Positions 8,801 through 20,400 of a DNA stretch of 22,965 nt are shown one piece after another. Every line of letters begins with the position of its first letter. The stretch's first letter is position 1. The position numbers and the translations under genes are program-made. The notes under the pieces are model-generated. The model ran no database searches. It was given only the letters and a program-made list of their open reading frames with translations, and had not been told where the DNA came from. The stretch lies in the NCBI GenBank assembly GCA_036897485.1, contig JAYMTF010001513.1, forward strand, positions 1-22,965, in the 5' to 3' direction. This DNA is from Pelargonium nanum (lineage: Eukaryota > Streptophyta > Magnoliopsida > Geraniales > Geraniaceae).

Positions 8801-11800
8801 TAACATGGTTTCTGTTTTACAAAATTCAGATTTTTATACTGCTTGGGACGTCATTGCAAAACATGTTCTAGACTACTCTGAGAACCCAATTTTTGCACAC
8901 AGGTGAGCATGGTATTAGTATGCACATCAAATTATGGGCTGTTTGGCAATAACTAATGATCTAATAGAGGCTGACAGACTTTTCTGGTGGGCTAGGGTTG
9001 AGTCCAAATCATTAACTGATTATGTAGCCTTAAGCAGCCAAGGCACAACTCAGGAATGATTTAGTTAAGGTTTATGTTAAGGACTGAATAGTTGGTTTCA
9101 CTCTAATTCCTACTTCCCTGATATGGGTGTTGATTCTCATTTTTGGATTTCGTTTGATCATTTATAGCAAACTCTGACCTGATAAATGCTCACATTATTA
9201 TTTTGCTTTACTCTGACGTATGCTTATACCGTTCTATTTTCTGTCTTTTTCATCTTTGACAATTACATAATCTTTTCTTTCAAAGAACTCAAATACCTTT
9301 TAATGTTGTTATCATGGGCAGCATTTGCCATCTTCTACGGTGGGGTGCTATGGATGCTGAAGCATATGCAGAAGCTTCAAGCAGTGTCCTGCAAATATTG
9401 TGGCATATTGGTTCTCTTAGAAACCCGTGCAATGAGTTACAGTGGGCTAAGGCAAGGGCCTCGGCCATTGAGTCTTTAACCCAATATGAGGTAATGATGT
9501 TGTAGTCAAAATATATAATTGCCTAGCATCCCCTCATGAGCATATTGTGATGGTTCATGCCAATTTTAATATTTATTCAACTTCATTTACGTTATTGGGA
9601 TTCTATTGTATCTTCTTTTTATACTCCGCATTCCACTCAACTCATGTTAAATTCCTCAGCTACCACATATCGAGAGAGGTATTCCAGATTTCAAGGAAAA
9701 GAACTCTGAGTTGCTATTTTCTGAGACAAATGCCAGTGTACTCTGTGCCATGGAAGGGTTGCAAGTCAAGATTATAACATATGAGCACATGTAAACTGCA
9801 CATTTCCCAAATCTGTTTATATTATTTACATATGAAGAGAGTTATATTGATCTGTGTACTGCTGATAGGCTGATAACCCGTTCTTCTTTATTGGCTTCAG
9901 TACACGACGCAGATTAGTGAAGGAGAAAAGGGTCATCAGAAGTAAGATTGAGAAGCTGCTGGATGTAGTTCCCCAGGCTATCTTCTCTTCAGGTATCAGT
10001 TCCCTATTGTCCTTACTCTTTGTTAATCAATAATGTTCACAAGAGTAATTTTGATTCCTCCGTGAGGCAAGGGACAGCTGAATGTTTTCTTAACAAACAA
10101 TTTCAGGCAAGAATAAGAGACCTGGAATATGTCTCAGAATTTTTTGTTGAGAAAAGAATGAAAAGCTTTTCAGCTTGATGACTGAAAGTGTGGACCAAAT
10201 TCTTGTTGCCAAGATTTCACAAAGAAGCAGCCCCCTAAACTTTTGTATAAAAATGAAGAATTTGTTCTAGACTCCAGATTCTGTTTCCTAAATTCAGAAC
10301 TACTACACTTCCAACTCACAAAATATTTTTCTAATGTTTGAGCAATTTAGTTTTCATGTTTCGTAGATTTTAGACCTTACCTCTTACTGGTGCCCATGAA
10401 ATGGATTAATTCCCTGTTTGACTGACTCATAAGCTCGGTTTCTGAAAATTCTCAGTTGCATGAAGCAATTTTTTTTTTCTTTTTGATAAGCAAGCGTATC
10501 AACCGAGGCTCGAACTTGAGACCTCCAGAGGAGCAAGCGCCTTAAGCCACTTGCTCTGATGATAGTTGGTTACATGAAGCAAATACATGCACTGCACTGC
10601 AGACTTTCTATACTTAGCCTTTAGGCAGCGCTTTATGCCTTCCAAAATTTCAATTTCAAATACTTCATCCATAAAACAGCAGCCATTGAAGAGCATTCCA
10701 ACAATTAAACAGCTATAAATCTTGGGATGATGAGGATGAAAAGTTGAAAATAGAGATTCTTCAATAATAATATTTATATTTGATACTCTACTTTTGGTTT
10801 TAGATCTTTATTTATATTTGACAATTAGTAGTTAAAACTATCAATTTTATCCTTTAAACTCATTTAGATGATTTTATAATATTGTAATCAATAAATATGC
10901 ATAATATATATATTTATTTATTTAATACATATGTGCACCTTATTTTCAAAAGGCGCGCGCCGCGCCTTGCGCCGTTAATAACATTGCACATTACCTTTGC
11001 TGAGTGTTCAACTTCTACTGCTACTTGATGGAAAAATTCGAAAAAATAGTTTGAAGTTTAAAGTGGTTTCATATAAAGTATCATCAATTATTTGCTAAAT
11101 GCATTCGGGCCTGTAGGTTAGTCTGGGTGGTAGCTGCTCTTGATGTGATTCTTTTGGTGGGTTCTTAAATATTAATGATCATTACAATTAAACATGTTAG
11201 CGTTTTATCTGCAGGAAAAAGTGCCGCCAGAGATTTACCGGGTGCAGCTCTCTTGTGTCTTTCCTTTACTCCTAAAGATATGAGCAACAGAGGACCATCA
11301 AAAGTAAAGCATGATAATTGTTGAAATGCATATCGTGACTGTTTACTATGATTTAATTCTGACACTTTGCTGCTCAGGGTTTACGGGATGTATTTGTTGG
11401 ATATAAGAATGCTCTAGTGGAAATGGCTGCATCTCTTCAGCTGTCAAGAAACATTTTTGTTGCACTCCTTTCATTGCAATCATGGAAATCCTTCATGAAA
11501 CGGTGGATGAGGGCTATTATCTTGTCCCTTGATGCCAAGGCACCACCAGCTGTGTTGGACAAAACTTCAAAAGCTGCTTTTGATATTCTTAAGGTTCATT
11601 GTTACCTTCGCCTTCGAAGTATTGCATTCTTGTGTTGGTCATTTACCGGCACCTGTTTCACAATAATTTTAACCAATGTGATAACATCCTTTTTAATATT
11701 TTCTGATATGAACCATGCAGAGTTTGATGCAAATTGCTGAAGATTCTATCCCTAGATCTGCTGAGAATGTTGCACTAGCCATTGGTGCACTTTGTGTGGT

Positions 11801-14800
11801 AAGTATTTTTGCTGTGGTAGTCTTTATGCTGTCGAAGACCTTTATACCAGTCAGTCACTATGCTGGGTTTAAGGTTGGCCAAATTAGATTTAAATGAATG
11901 ACTCAATTGCTCTAACCAGGTCTTGCCTCCATCTGCCCACACTGTTAAGTCAACTGCTTCGAAGTTTCTTTTAAATTGGCTGTTTCAGTATGAGCATGAA
12001 CATCGCCAGTGGTCAGCTGCAATTTCTCTTGGATTGATCTCAAGTTGCTTGCATGTAACTGATCATAAGCTGAAGCTTCAGAACATCACAGGACTTGTAG
12101 AGGTATATATATAGTTTTATATGCTATTTCTTTGGACTTTTGAAACAAATAATAACACACATTTATAGGACTGCCCAAAACAAGCTAATGCGTGTGCTTA
12201 GCTCTTTTTGGGTGGGATCCCTGAAAGGAAGTAGCGGCTCAGCTTAAGTTATGGTCAGTTGGTCATATATGCATTGACCTCCATACTATGCAAAAATGAA
12301 AAGAAAAACAAACTTCAGATATCTGTGAGTTATATGCATTAAACCAGGGTTTATCAAAATTATTTAGCCTGTATTTACTGATAATGCGATTTTCAGGTTT
12401 TGTGTGGCAGCAAGAGCACTCTAGTTAGAGGATCTTGCGGGGTTGGCTTAGGCTTTTTAAGCCAAGATCTTTTGACCAGGGTCGACGATACTGGTTTTGA
12501 CTCTAACTTGGAAAAAGAAACTTACAAGATGCAGGAAGCAGACTTACTTGGAAAGATTGTCAGTGCTCTAATCCTGGCAATATGCCAGCTAGCTCAATCT
12601 TCATCTGCTATTCTACAAAGCCTCTCATCATATTTCCCACCAGGAAAATCTCATGAATACTCAGATATCAATGCTGATCTGTCTCCTGAGAACTGTGAGG
12701 ACTTGGAGGAAGATATATGGGGTGTTGCTGGACTTATTCTAGGTTTGGGGAGCTCAGTTGGTGCAATATACAGGTCTGGGGCACATGATGCCGTCCTCAA
12801 GATAAAGGATTTGATCGTGTCATGGGTTCCACATGTAAATCCTTTAGTTCAAAAGTCTGGTTCTTGCAGTGATAAATCTGAGATAGTTTTAGCAATAGGA
12901 TCTTGTCTTGCACTTCCTGTTGTTGTTGCTTTCTGTCAGAAAGTGGAGTTGATGAAAGATAATGAAGTGGACCATCTTGTAAATGGCTACAAAGATCTCA
13001 TTTCTGAATTAAATTCGATTAAAAGTGCCAGTTCATCATTACATCAGAATTTGTTGATGGCATCATGTATTGGAGCAGGAAGCCTCCTAGCCTGCATATT
13101 AAATGAAGGGGTGCACTCTGTTGAAGTTGAATGTGTACAATGCTTATTGGAATTATTTAGAAAATGTTACACTAATCCTTACCCTCCTATTGTTCATTTG
13201 GGTGGTATGCTCGGAGTTGTTAATGCTATTGGAGCAAATGCTGGCTTTCTGTTTGATTTACACTCTGTGATCGCCATGCAGGTTGGTTATGGACAAAAGG
13301 TATGTTTTGCTGTCCCTACTCTCATCAAGTGAGCTTTTGTTTGGTTCTGTTTATGAATACTCTTATGTTTGCTCCACAGGAATCACCATATATTACAGGA
13401 CCTCTGCTTTCACATCCTATATGTGAGCCGTGTATGACATCTTTGATGCAAGAGATATTTCTTGTTGCTCAAAATTCTGATGACCTCCAACTGCAACACT
13501 TTGCTGCATGGGCAGTTTCAATTCTTAGACATAGTTTGTGGTCAAAGGAATTTCTTAATAGTGATGATAGTAACCAGACCGAGGTTGCTGGTTCTAAGAC
13601 CATCTCTCAAAGTATCTCAGAGGACAGTGTGGTTATGAAGCTTTGTCTGTGGCTAACACATCTAAATTACTCTGAGGTAGGTCTCTCGAAGCAAGTTCTA
13701 TGTGATAATAGTAGTTGATGCCTATCAGAAGCGCTCTGTTCTCTTTGATGTTTTCCCCAAAATTTGTTTGTTTTCATGCTTGCGGATGTACGTTTTCACC
13801 TTTTCCTTTTTGTTCTTTTTTATGAAGAGAATTTGCTTTGTCTTAAGACAAGGTTATTCTCTTACCTTTTACATTAGCGGTTGCCTTATATTCAGTTATC
13901 TTGATTTTGTTGACAATTTCTTCTCTGCAGACCGCAGAATGTTATGAAATTGTAATGATGGCCATTTGTTGGCTCTGGCTATGGATTTTGCTGATTTCTT
14001 ATCAATTTTTCTTTTATAGTATGGTATATTTATTTGTATGTAAGAAATAAATTGTGACAAATGAATGAATCATGATTTTGGGTTGTCTGTCTTTTTATTT
14101 GGAGCATTCAGAATCTTGACTATATCAAGTAAAATTTTATTTTGCAATTGAGAATCTCTTGTTATCTGGTTTGTTGTCGTGGAACCCCTCTTGCACATAC
14201 GTACACACATGGTTATGATTTCAAATAAAATTGTTGATGTTTTTACCTAATATAAGTTCAGACCATTATAAATCTTCAATTTATGTGTATGCAGGGTAAT
14301 ATACATCAATATCATTGAAATCCAACTTGTACTTTTTTAAAAATAAAATTCCTTGTACAATGTTATATGATAGGGATTCCTGCTTTTAACATCTCTTACT
14401 TGCCTATTGTGCTTATCTATCTTTACTACGTTAATTTTTTATTCTCAATGTCATTATGCAGTATTGCAAAGATTTTTCAGAATCTCGTGTATCTCTTTGC
14501 AATAAGGCACTTTTATTTCTTAGTTTCTGGAATGGGAGATTATTTCTCTTTTATGCATGTTTTCCATGAAAATTGCTGATCTATTTTTTATTTTTATTTT
14601 TATTTTTTTTGTGGTTTTTGACCTCAGCAAGTGAAGAGTGGTACTATGGCCAATGTTGGCACAATAGTTACTGTACTAAGGTGCCTTTCTCAAGCACCTC
14701 GACTACCTACCTTTGAGTGGGGAGCAATAGTCAGACGTTGCATGAAATATGAGGATCAAGTTGCTGGGTTTATGTTGCCAGATTTAGCCTTGAAGAAAGG

Positions 14801-16794
14801 AGATCTTAGGAAAGAATGTCTACAGTTCTCATTAGCTCATGCAAACCAATTTGACCCACTCCTAACATTCCTTGATGAGCTATCTGACCTATCCAGGTTC
14901 AGGACACTTGAGTTGAATCTACGGTCATGTCTGCTCATTCATCTGTCAGACTTGATGAAAATATTCTCAGTTTCTAGGCTTGAGAAATTATTTGATGACA
15001 TGGCTTACTGTTTTTCTTTGAATTCTCCGGATGAAGTTGATAATCCAGGTCAGAAAAGTTTGTTACGAATTTCGTGCTGGAAAGGTCTCTTTCAGTGTCT
15101 TGATGAAACATCTGTTGATTCTCTGGAGTACATATCCAACATTGAAAAGTGCATGGAGGTGCTTTTTCTGTCACTGCCCATTATACAATCTGCTGCCATC
15201 AAAAGAGTTGATCAGGTGGATTGTGTAGAGGAGTGGTACGAGGCAGTTAGATGCTTAGGAAAGGCTCGACGGAGTTGGTTATTGGATTTTCTGCAGGTAG
15301 TCATCTTACTACTCTCCATCTGTCTGTTAGAAACTGCTTTACAAATATGCCCGCTGATGAGAATGTCCTGTTGGCAACCATCAATATTGGTCTTTCTTTT
15401 GATAGAAGTAGAACTGTCATTTCTTACATTCTTTTTATTTGCCAACTCTCCCGAGTGTATTAACATGTAAATGCAGATCAAGTCTAATATATCGTTAAGA
15501 CATGTTAATTGCTCTGTAACTCTTTTAACTGTCATGTTCCCCTCACAGGTCTCACAGGAGGATCTAGTACCAGCAAATGTTCATTTTATTGAAGTCCTCA
15601 AAAAGATTCAAGCCAAAGCAAAGTTAGTTGGGAATGGTTCCCTCCCATGGAGTGAGCTGGGGAAACTAAAAGCTTATATATTGAATTCTGAATCACAGGG
15701 TTAGTTATTTCTACTGGATGGTTTTGATAAATCTGTAAAAATAAAGTCTGTATTGTTTCGATATTATTAAGCTGCTCTAGAGAATGAGAGCTACTCCTTG
15801 GTTCTCGTTCAAAACCAGGAATTGCTTTCGAAGTCTGTTCTTCACCTTCTAGGCTTGTATATTTGCAGGTATGTGGGACACACTTATTGAAGTAGTTGCT
15901 GCGTTGCAACATGCAGATGGGAGTGTCAAAAGACAGTGGCTTGTTGATGCAGTGGAAATTAGCTGTGTGTCAAGTTATCCAACCACGGTAAGCAACGATT
16001 CCTTTGGTTTTGGAACTTTGACAGTATAAATTAGATCTAACCACTCAGAGTCTGCATTTGCAAAAAATTCAAGATAGTAACTTTCTGCCGATTCATGCAA
16101 GTGGCATAAACTAGTTTGTAGTATTGTATTAGGTGCTGTTAACATATGAAAAGTAATTTATCCCGTCCTCGTAAATTTACATATTGTTAGGCTGAGAAAT
16201 GATCCACATTTAATGGCTCCAATTGTAAACCCTCTTTCGTTCAACTGTTATGCATCCAGATTTCTGTAGCGGGCGTTTCCTTGTATTATGTGTCCTTTTA
16301 ATCAGTTGTCATTGCTTTATAATTTTTTAAATTTAGAATCTGACTTGCATGCTCGGACTCAATTATGTTCTTGGAGACAAATCTCTTTTTATATGCTAAT
16401 ATTATTTAAATTTCTTGCTCTCTTGCAGGCATTGCAATTTCTTGGTCTGCTATCTGGTAGCTGCTGCAAATATATGCCCCTTCTGATTTTGGACAGATAT
16501 ACTGTGTTGAGTGATTTACCAGTTACTCTCAGTTCTCTTCTGTCCAATCCCAGTTGGGTCATTGTTGCAGAGTCCGTAGCTAGTTATCTTTGGGCATCGA
16601 CAGAACGCATTTACAACTGGTCAACTGGTGTAGCACATGGCGATGAAGATGATAATGAAGCTAGAACACAAGCCATTGACAAAAGTGAAAATGATATGGC
16701 TGATTTTCTAATGCGTGTGACACATGATGCTTGTGTATCTTTGAGAAACTACTTGCCCCTAGATAAACAGCTTCGGCTTGCCAACATGATCTGA
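2804..16794 (+). CDS. RST1: RST1 (RESURRECTION1), focadhesin-like exosome/Ski cofactor, 25 exons
   Basis: In Arabidopsis RST1 joins the cytosolic RNA exosome to the Ski complex (with RIPR); mutants show altered wax and seed failure. It is the plant relative of focadhesin, an ARM/HEAT-like helical protein with a DUF3730 region. Coding exons: 2804-3196, 3441-3725, 3885-3968, 4152-4428, 5376-5626, 5959-6139, 6232-6419, 6545-6645, 7114-7189, 7694-7825, 7906-7987, 8830-8902, 9322-9490, 9660-9790, 9901-9992, 11215-11303, 11378-11593, 11721-11798, 11920-12102, 12397-13299, 13380-13676, 14628-15296, 15549-15699, 15869-15987, 16429-16794. All introns are GT..AG and phases agree throughout, giving 1861 aa (Arabidopsis about 1840 from memory). 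Recognisable landmarks are the N-terminal [37 protein letters not shown] around 595-612, and the C-terminal [12 protein letters not shown]. The start fits the plant AACAATGG context. Weakest junctions: the exon 8 donor (GTGTGT) and the exon 4 and 23 acceptors. Confidence 0.95.
4429..5375 (+). other. RST1 intron 4 (947 bp)
   Basis: A long intron interrupting a codon after its first base (Asn-G/AG-Tyr). About one third is the decayed TRIM-like element listed separately. The rest is AT-rich, with no further feature I can name. Confidence 0.8.
4853..5152 (+). mobile_element. Decayed TRIM-like retroelement in RST1 intron 4
   Basis: The 3' repeat is 5045-5152, starting TGTTGAAATATTC and ending AAAGTTTAACA. 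The 5' repeat ends at 4953 with the same AAAGTTTAACA and shares TTGAAAG and CTTAAG blocks, but is strongly diverged and its start is uncertain. Directly after it, 4954-4965 reads TGATATTAGAGC, matching 10 of 12 bases of the plant initiator-tRNA primer site TGGTATCAGAGC. A purine-rich GAGAGGGAG precedes the 3' repeat, as a polypurine tract should. With no coding capacity and a total of about 300 bp, it fits a terminal-repeat retrotransposon in miniature. Confidence 0.5.
7988..8829 (+). other. RST1 intron 11 (842 bp)
   Basis: Contains G-rich DNA near 8106-8125 and a stretch near 8340-8370 with GTTCTAGGTTCAAGAATGGC, which resembles a Pol III B box. No target duplication or A-tail was found, so a SINE is not called. 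Nothing else is recognisable. Confidence 0.6.
10469..10572 (-). mobile_element. tRNA-derived SINE in RST1 intron 15
   Basis: Read on the minus strand, this 104-bp unit has an A-box-like GAGCAAGTGGCTTAAG, then a B box AAGTTCGAGCC about 45 bp on, and ends in an A-rich tail (AAAAAGAAAAAAAAA). It is flanked by the perfect 10-bp direct repeat CATGAAGCAA (10459-10468 and 10573-10582), which extends to TTRCATGAAGCAA with one mismatch. Pol III promoter boxes, A-tail and target duplication together define a SINE. It lies antisense to RST1. The short tail and intact duplication suggest a fairly recent insertion. Confidence 0.82.
10950..10968. repeat. GC-rich hairpin in an AT-rich intron
   Basis: AAGGCGCG and CGCGCCTT form a perfect 8-bp stem with a 3-base loop CGC, followed by TGCGCC. 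It stands out sharply from the AT-rich surroundings. Similar GGCGC/GCGCC strings occur in plant repeat families, so it may be a repeat remnant. Confidence 0.5.
13677..14627 (+). other. RST1 intron 21 (951 bp)
   Basis: AT-rich, ending in a very long pyrimidine tract (about 14583-14610, TATTTTTATTTTTATTTTTTTT) before the acceptor CTCAG at 14627. I looked for an extra exon here and found no frame resembling RST1; the exons on either side join in phase 0. No mobile element recognised. Confidence 0.65.
15988..16428 (+). other. RST1 intron 24 (441 bp)
   Basis: The last intron, phase 0, between PTT and ALQFLGLL, with a good acceptor CTCTCTTGCAG. AT-rich; nothing else seen. The open frame starting at 16288 is the intron tail read through into the last exon. 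Confidence 0.6.
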
Positions 16795-17472
16795 TGCTTG
16801 TATAATATTTAGCATTCATGTAAAAACGACATTGAAATCTTTGTGTATACAGGTAAAGGAATTTGTGTTTTTCTTTCCCATACTGTGACTGAGGGTGAGC
16901 ATTATAGAAATGACTTGATGATACACTTACTATTCTGACTTATTTTTTTTCTTTCTACAACTTGAAAAATAAGCCACAAACACTCAGTATGACAAATATT
17001 TGATTTCACTTGATTGCACGAGGTCTCAGTTTCAAGCTTCGGTGTTAAGCAACTGGTTAATATTCAAAATTCATGCCCGTCTCCGTCTACAGCCAAAGTA
17101 AAGTATTCAAATCTTAACTACCGGTTCATATGAAGTACAAACTAAATAAGATTTAAATCCCAACTCTTTTTATATATAACCATTTAAATCAATTTCAAGA
17201 GTATCAGAAGATTCTAACTATATATAATCCTTTAGTCCTAAACACATCTAAACTGCAAGACAACACAATTCTCCACTCAATTAACCAACCAATATCCTCA
17301 TCATGTGGCTGTCAAAACTCAGGAATCCCATTTACATAATCCATGCATGAAATAAGAAATTATGGAAAATCAAATTTCAGCAAGTACTAAAGCTATAGAT
17401 AATGCCCAAAAATAACAAAACAAAGTTTTTTAACACTTTACCTCAACTGTACAATCTGACAATTAGCCCCCC
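16795..17472. other. Convergent intergenic region with the 3' ends of RST1 and C3H41
   Basis: Holds the 3' untranslated DNA of both genes. No canonical AATAAA is placed where it could be assigned with confidence; RST1 has TATAATATTT just past its stop. At 17020-17043, a 24-bp stretch (GAGGTCTCAGTTTCAAGCTT, then CGGT) matches the B-box part of the intron-15 SINE at 20 of 24 bases, suggesting an old SINE fragment. Confidence 0.55.
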
Positions 17473-20400
17473 TCAACAGCCATCCTCTTTAGGAGACTCT
17501 TTCTCACTAGAAATCGGGGTTGTCGGGCTAGGCTGGGCATCCTCACTTTGTTCCATGTTTGTTACATCGCTTCTTCTTTCTGAATGTTCATCTTCTCCAT
17601 TTCCTGATACAGCAGTTTCCTGAGACGCGCTGCATGCTAATTTTTCTGCAGGCTGAATATCGGTGTCAATCATTCCCTTGGGAGTCGTGGATGGAAAATT
17701 TTCGCTCCCACCAACAGCATTGCTAGAACTACTGGTTGTCAGCCACATAAACTGTAAATTATGGCCTTCCCAGCATTTACCATTCACAAATGCCTTCTCA
17801 GCTGATCGACGGGTGGTGAAAGCTATGCGAGCAGAGCAATTTTCTGAAGTATCTAACTTATCAGTGCCAACATGACCTTCTGGATCTTCTAGCTCCACGG
17901 TGGAAAGATCTCCGTAAGGTGCAAAGTGTTCCTTCAAAACAGAAACCTAGAAGACAAGAAGACATAAGTTTATCTTTCATTGATCAAAGAAATAACAGGA
18001 TGAGAAACAGGACTAGGACATTAAATCAAAGAAATAACTGGGAACAGGGTCAAAAGAAAGCGCGGATAGCAAGTCTTTTTATAGTACTACACCTATTATA
18101 AAGGTCCATTTGTAGTCCTGGCATTGACGGTAGATAAAGTAAATACTTCATGGAATAACATTAGGCTTTATGGGCATACAGTTTATTTGTGTTAGTTTAT
18201 CAGAGGGGTGAATATATTATGTCCAGAATCTCAGATTGAGGAATATCCAAAGATACCTTGCCTAAGATCTCAAGTGACTATTAAAGAACTTAAATCCCAT
18301 TCAAATTCTAGTCCTTAATATCATACAGAAGTGGTCAAAGATAGTGAGTAATGTAAGCTGCCACAACATTAAACAGCCTAACAGGGTGATCCTGATGTCA
18401 TGCCTCACACAACATTAACCAAAAAGCACACTTTCTCACAGGTTGTGGCTAATGTTATTCAATAACTAGAAGCTATTTGTGCATATACTTGGAAATTTAT
18501 TGGTTAATCAAGGTGCGAGAACACAGTCCATGTCCATGGGGGACTTCCTTTTCAAAAATAAAATGTAGAATTGCACCGTATAAATGTTTATTTTTGGCTC
18601 TAGTTTGAGTTAAATAGTACAAGAGACACTTACATTTGCCAAAGCAGTTGGTAAAGGAGGAAGGATTTTGAATGTGGTAGGACGGTTGTCCAATTTGTAT
18701 CTATTTATCAGAAATGGAGCCCCAACATGCACTATTGGCTGAATTGGTTGCTTCAGGGCTGGGGATTCCTCTGTCACCATGTCTGTGTGTGTTTTTGAAC
18801 TATGAGACACAACATTCTCCACAGATTTGTTCTTATCAATTACAACTTCGGCATTTGGAGATGCCCCTGCTGCAACAGAACCAGTGGATCTTGGAATATC
18901 AGACTTTCCAATATCAGTGGCTACTCCTACTTTATGTCTCTTAGCAGCTTGCTCAGCCATTATCTCACCCTTTGGTCCCGTCTTCTGCAAAAAGTCGAGA
19001 AGAAATGATTGTTAGGACTGCATGCAGCTAACAAATTTACATCGCTATAATTGGAGGTCAAGAACAAAATAAATGTATCAATTCACATCTCACTATCCTT
19101 CCATATTGTACATCATTCAAGACAGCGACGTAACATTACAAGTGTCCTACGTGTTTCTTTTAACGAAACATAAAGTTCAAATGTGTGTATGCCTGTGAGG
19201 ATAACTGGGTATGATCATCCTCAGCCAGTCAGCCTATTGTGTAACTGTTTAAGTGGGTAATAATATCCCACACCGGATAAATAAGAGATATAGATGTTAC
19301 ATACAATGGTGCAAAATGAAACCCTACTAATAAGGTTGACCCTTTAGTAGTGTAAACCCAAACCATTATATGTAGCCCATTATAAAATTTAACATGACAT
19401 TAAAGTTGGTTTTGATCTAAGCCTGGGTCCGTTTATGTTGCTTCCCCTTGTGGTCTCTGGCCTGCTTGCAGATGGGCATGTCTGCAGCAGTCCATGTGTG
19501 GAAGATAAGTACCTACACATGACGGAGAGTGTCGATTTTAAAAGCTCCCAATTGTGCACGTGTCGAGCCCACTGATAAAAAAAAGAAGTGAGGCCCGCAC
19601 GTGTGGGAGTGTTGAAGTGGGTAATAATATATCTCACATCGGATAAATGAAGAGATAAAGATGCTGCATAAAATGGCGCGAGTGAAACACTACAAATAAG
19701 ATTGATCTTTTAGTAGTGGAAGTCCAAACCATTATATGTAGCCCATTATGAATAAAATCCTGACAACTGATACAACTAATATATCAGTAATGTATTCAGC
19801 CTAGTAAACAAATACTTAAACACTTTGAATAATTAAAATACTAAGAAAATATAATAAGATGAGGATAATTTATATTACTTGTTTTGCAAGTTGATCCAAC
19901 TTTCGGCGAAAGTCATTCCGCTTCTGGTCCAACATTTCTTGCTTCTTGCGGAGTTCTTCCCTCAACTGCTCTAACTCTAGCTTCTTTTGCATAGGTAGAC
20001 CCTTGGGACCATTTGCAATGACAGTCTTAGATTGATCGGAGGAAGGAAAGGACGCATCGGGAGCTTGAAGAATACAACCCTTTGGCACAGGACCCTGGAC
20101 ATTATCTTTTCCTTTACTGGCAACAGATGGATGAGTTGAAACAAAGGCAGCTGTCCCTCCACGAGTTCCAGATACACCATTACCACTGCTTGTGCCATCA
20201 TCAGGAATGTTGTCACGATTAGCCCACCATAGTTTGATAAAACGATTACCCATAACTGCATCAGGAGCTCTCAGAGCAGCCTCAGCCTCTTCCCGTTTAG
20301 AAAACTGGACAAATGCTCGTTCACTATTTGATGGAATATGAATATCAATAACCTCTCCGAACCTTCGAAAATGAGAAAGGAGAGCCTCCCTTTTATTATT

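Larger units (their letters stand above)
9993..11214 (+). other. RST1 intron 15 (1222 bp), the longest intron
   Basis: Splits a Gly codon (G/GA). It holds the SINE listed separately (10469-10572) and a GC-rich hairpin (10950-10968) inside very AT-rich DNA at about 10740-10940. The exon on either side reads on cleanly ([15 protein letters not shown]), so these insertions do not break the gene. Confidence 0.8.
19246..19765 (+). mobile_element. TRIM-like retroelement in C3H41 intron 2
   Basis: Two direct repeats, 19246-19394 (149 bp) and 19610-19765 (156 bp), begin TGTTKAAGTGGGTAATAATA and share the blocks GGATAAA, TTTAGTAGTG and ACCATTATATGTAGCCCATT, ending in ACA. After the first repeat, TGACATTAAAGT sits where the primer site TGGTATCAGAGC is expected, much decayed; the following TGGTTTTGATCT and CCTGGGTCC resemble the element in RST1 intron 4. 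The interior is only 215 bp and non-coding. It is antisense to the host gene. Flanking 5-mers do not match cleanly; AACTG occurs on both sides (19243-19247 and 19765-19769) but overlaps the repeat ends. Confidence 0.75.

Noticed and set aside
13702-14579. Possible extra RST1 exon or small genes in intron 21
   Set aside because: The frames are rich in Phe/Leu/Ile/Tyr from T-rich DNA and do not resemble RST1; the flanking exons already join in phase.
14974-15912. Minus-strand frames of 66-107 codons across RST1 exons 22-24
   Set aside because: Antisense shadows of well-supported coding exons.
19389-19637. 82-codon minus-strand frame within the TRIM-like element
   Set aside because: It runs across the element's interior into the start of its 3' repeat and has no gag, protease or polymerase motifs; TRIM elements are non-coding.
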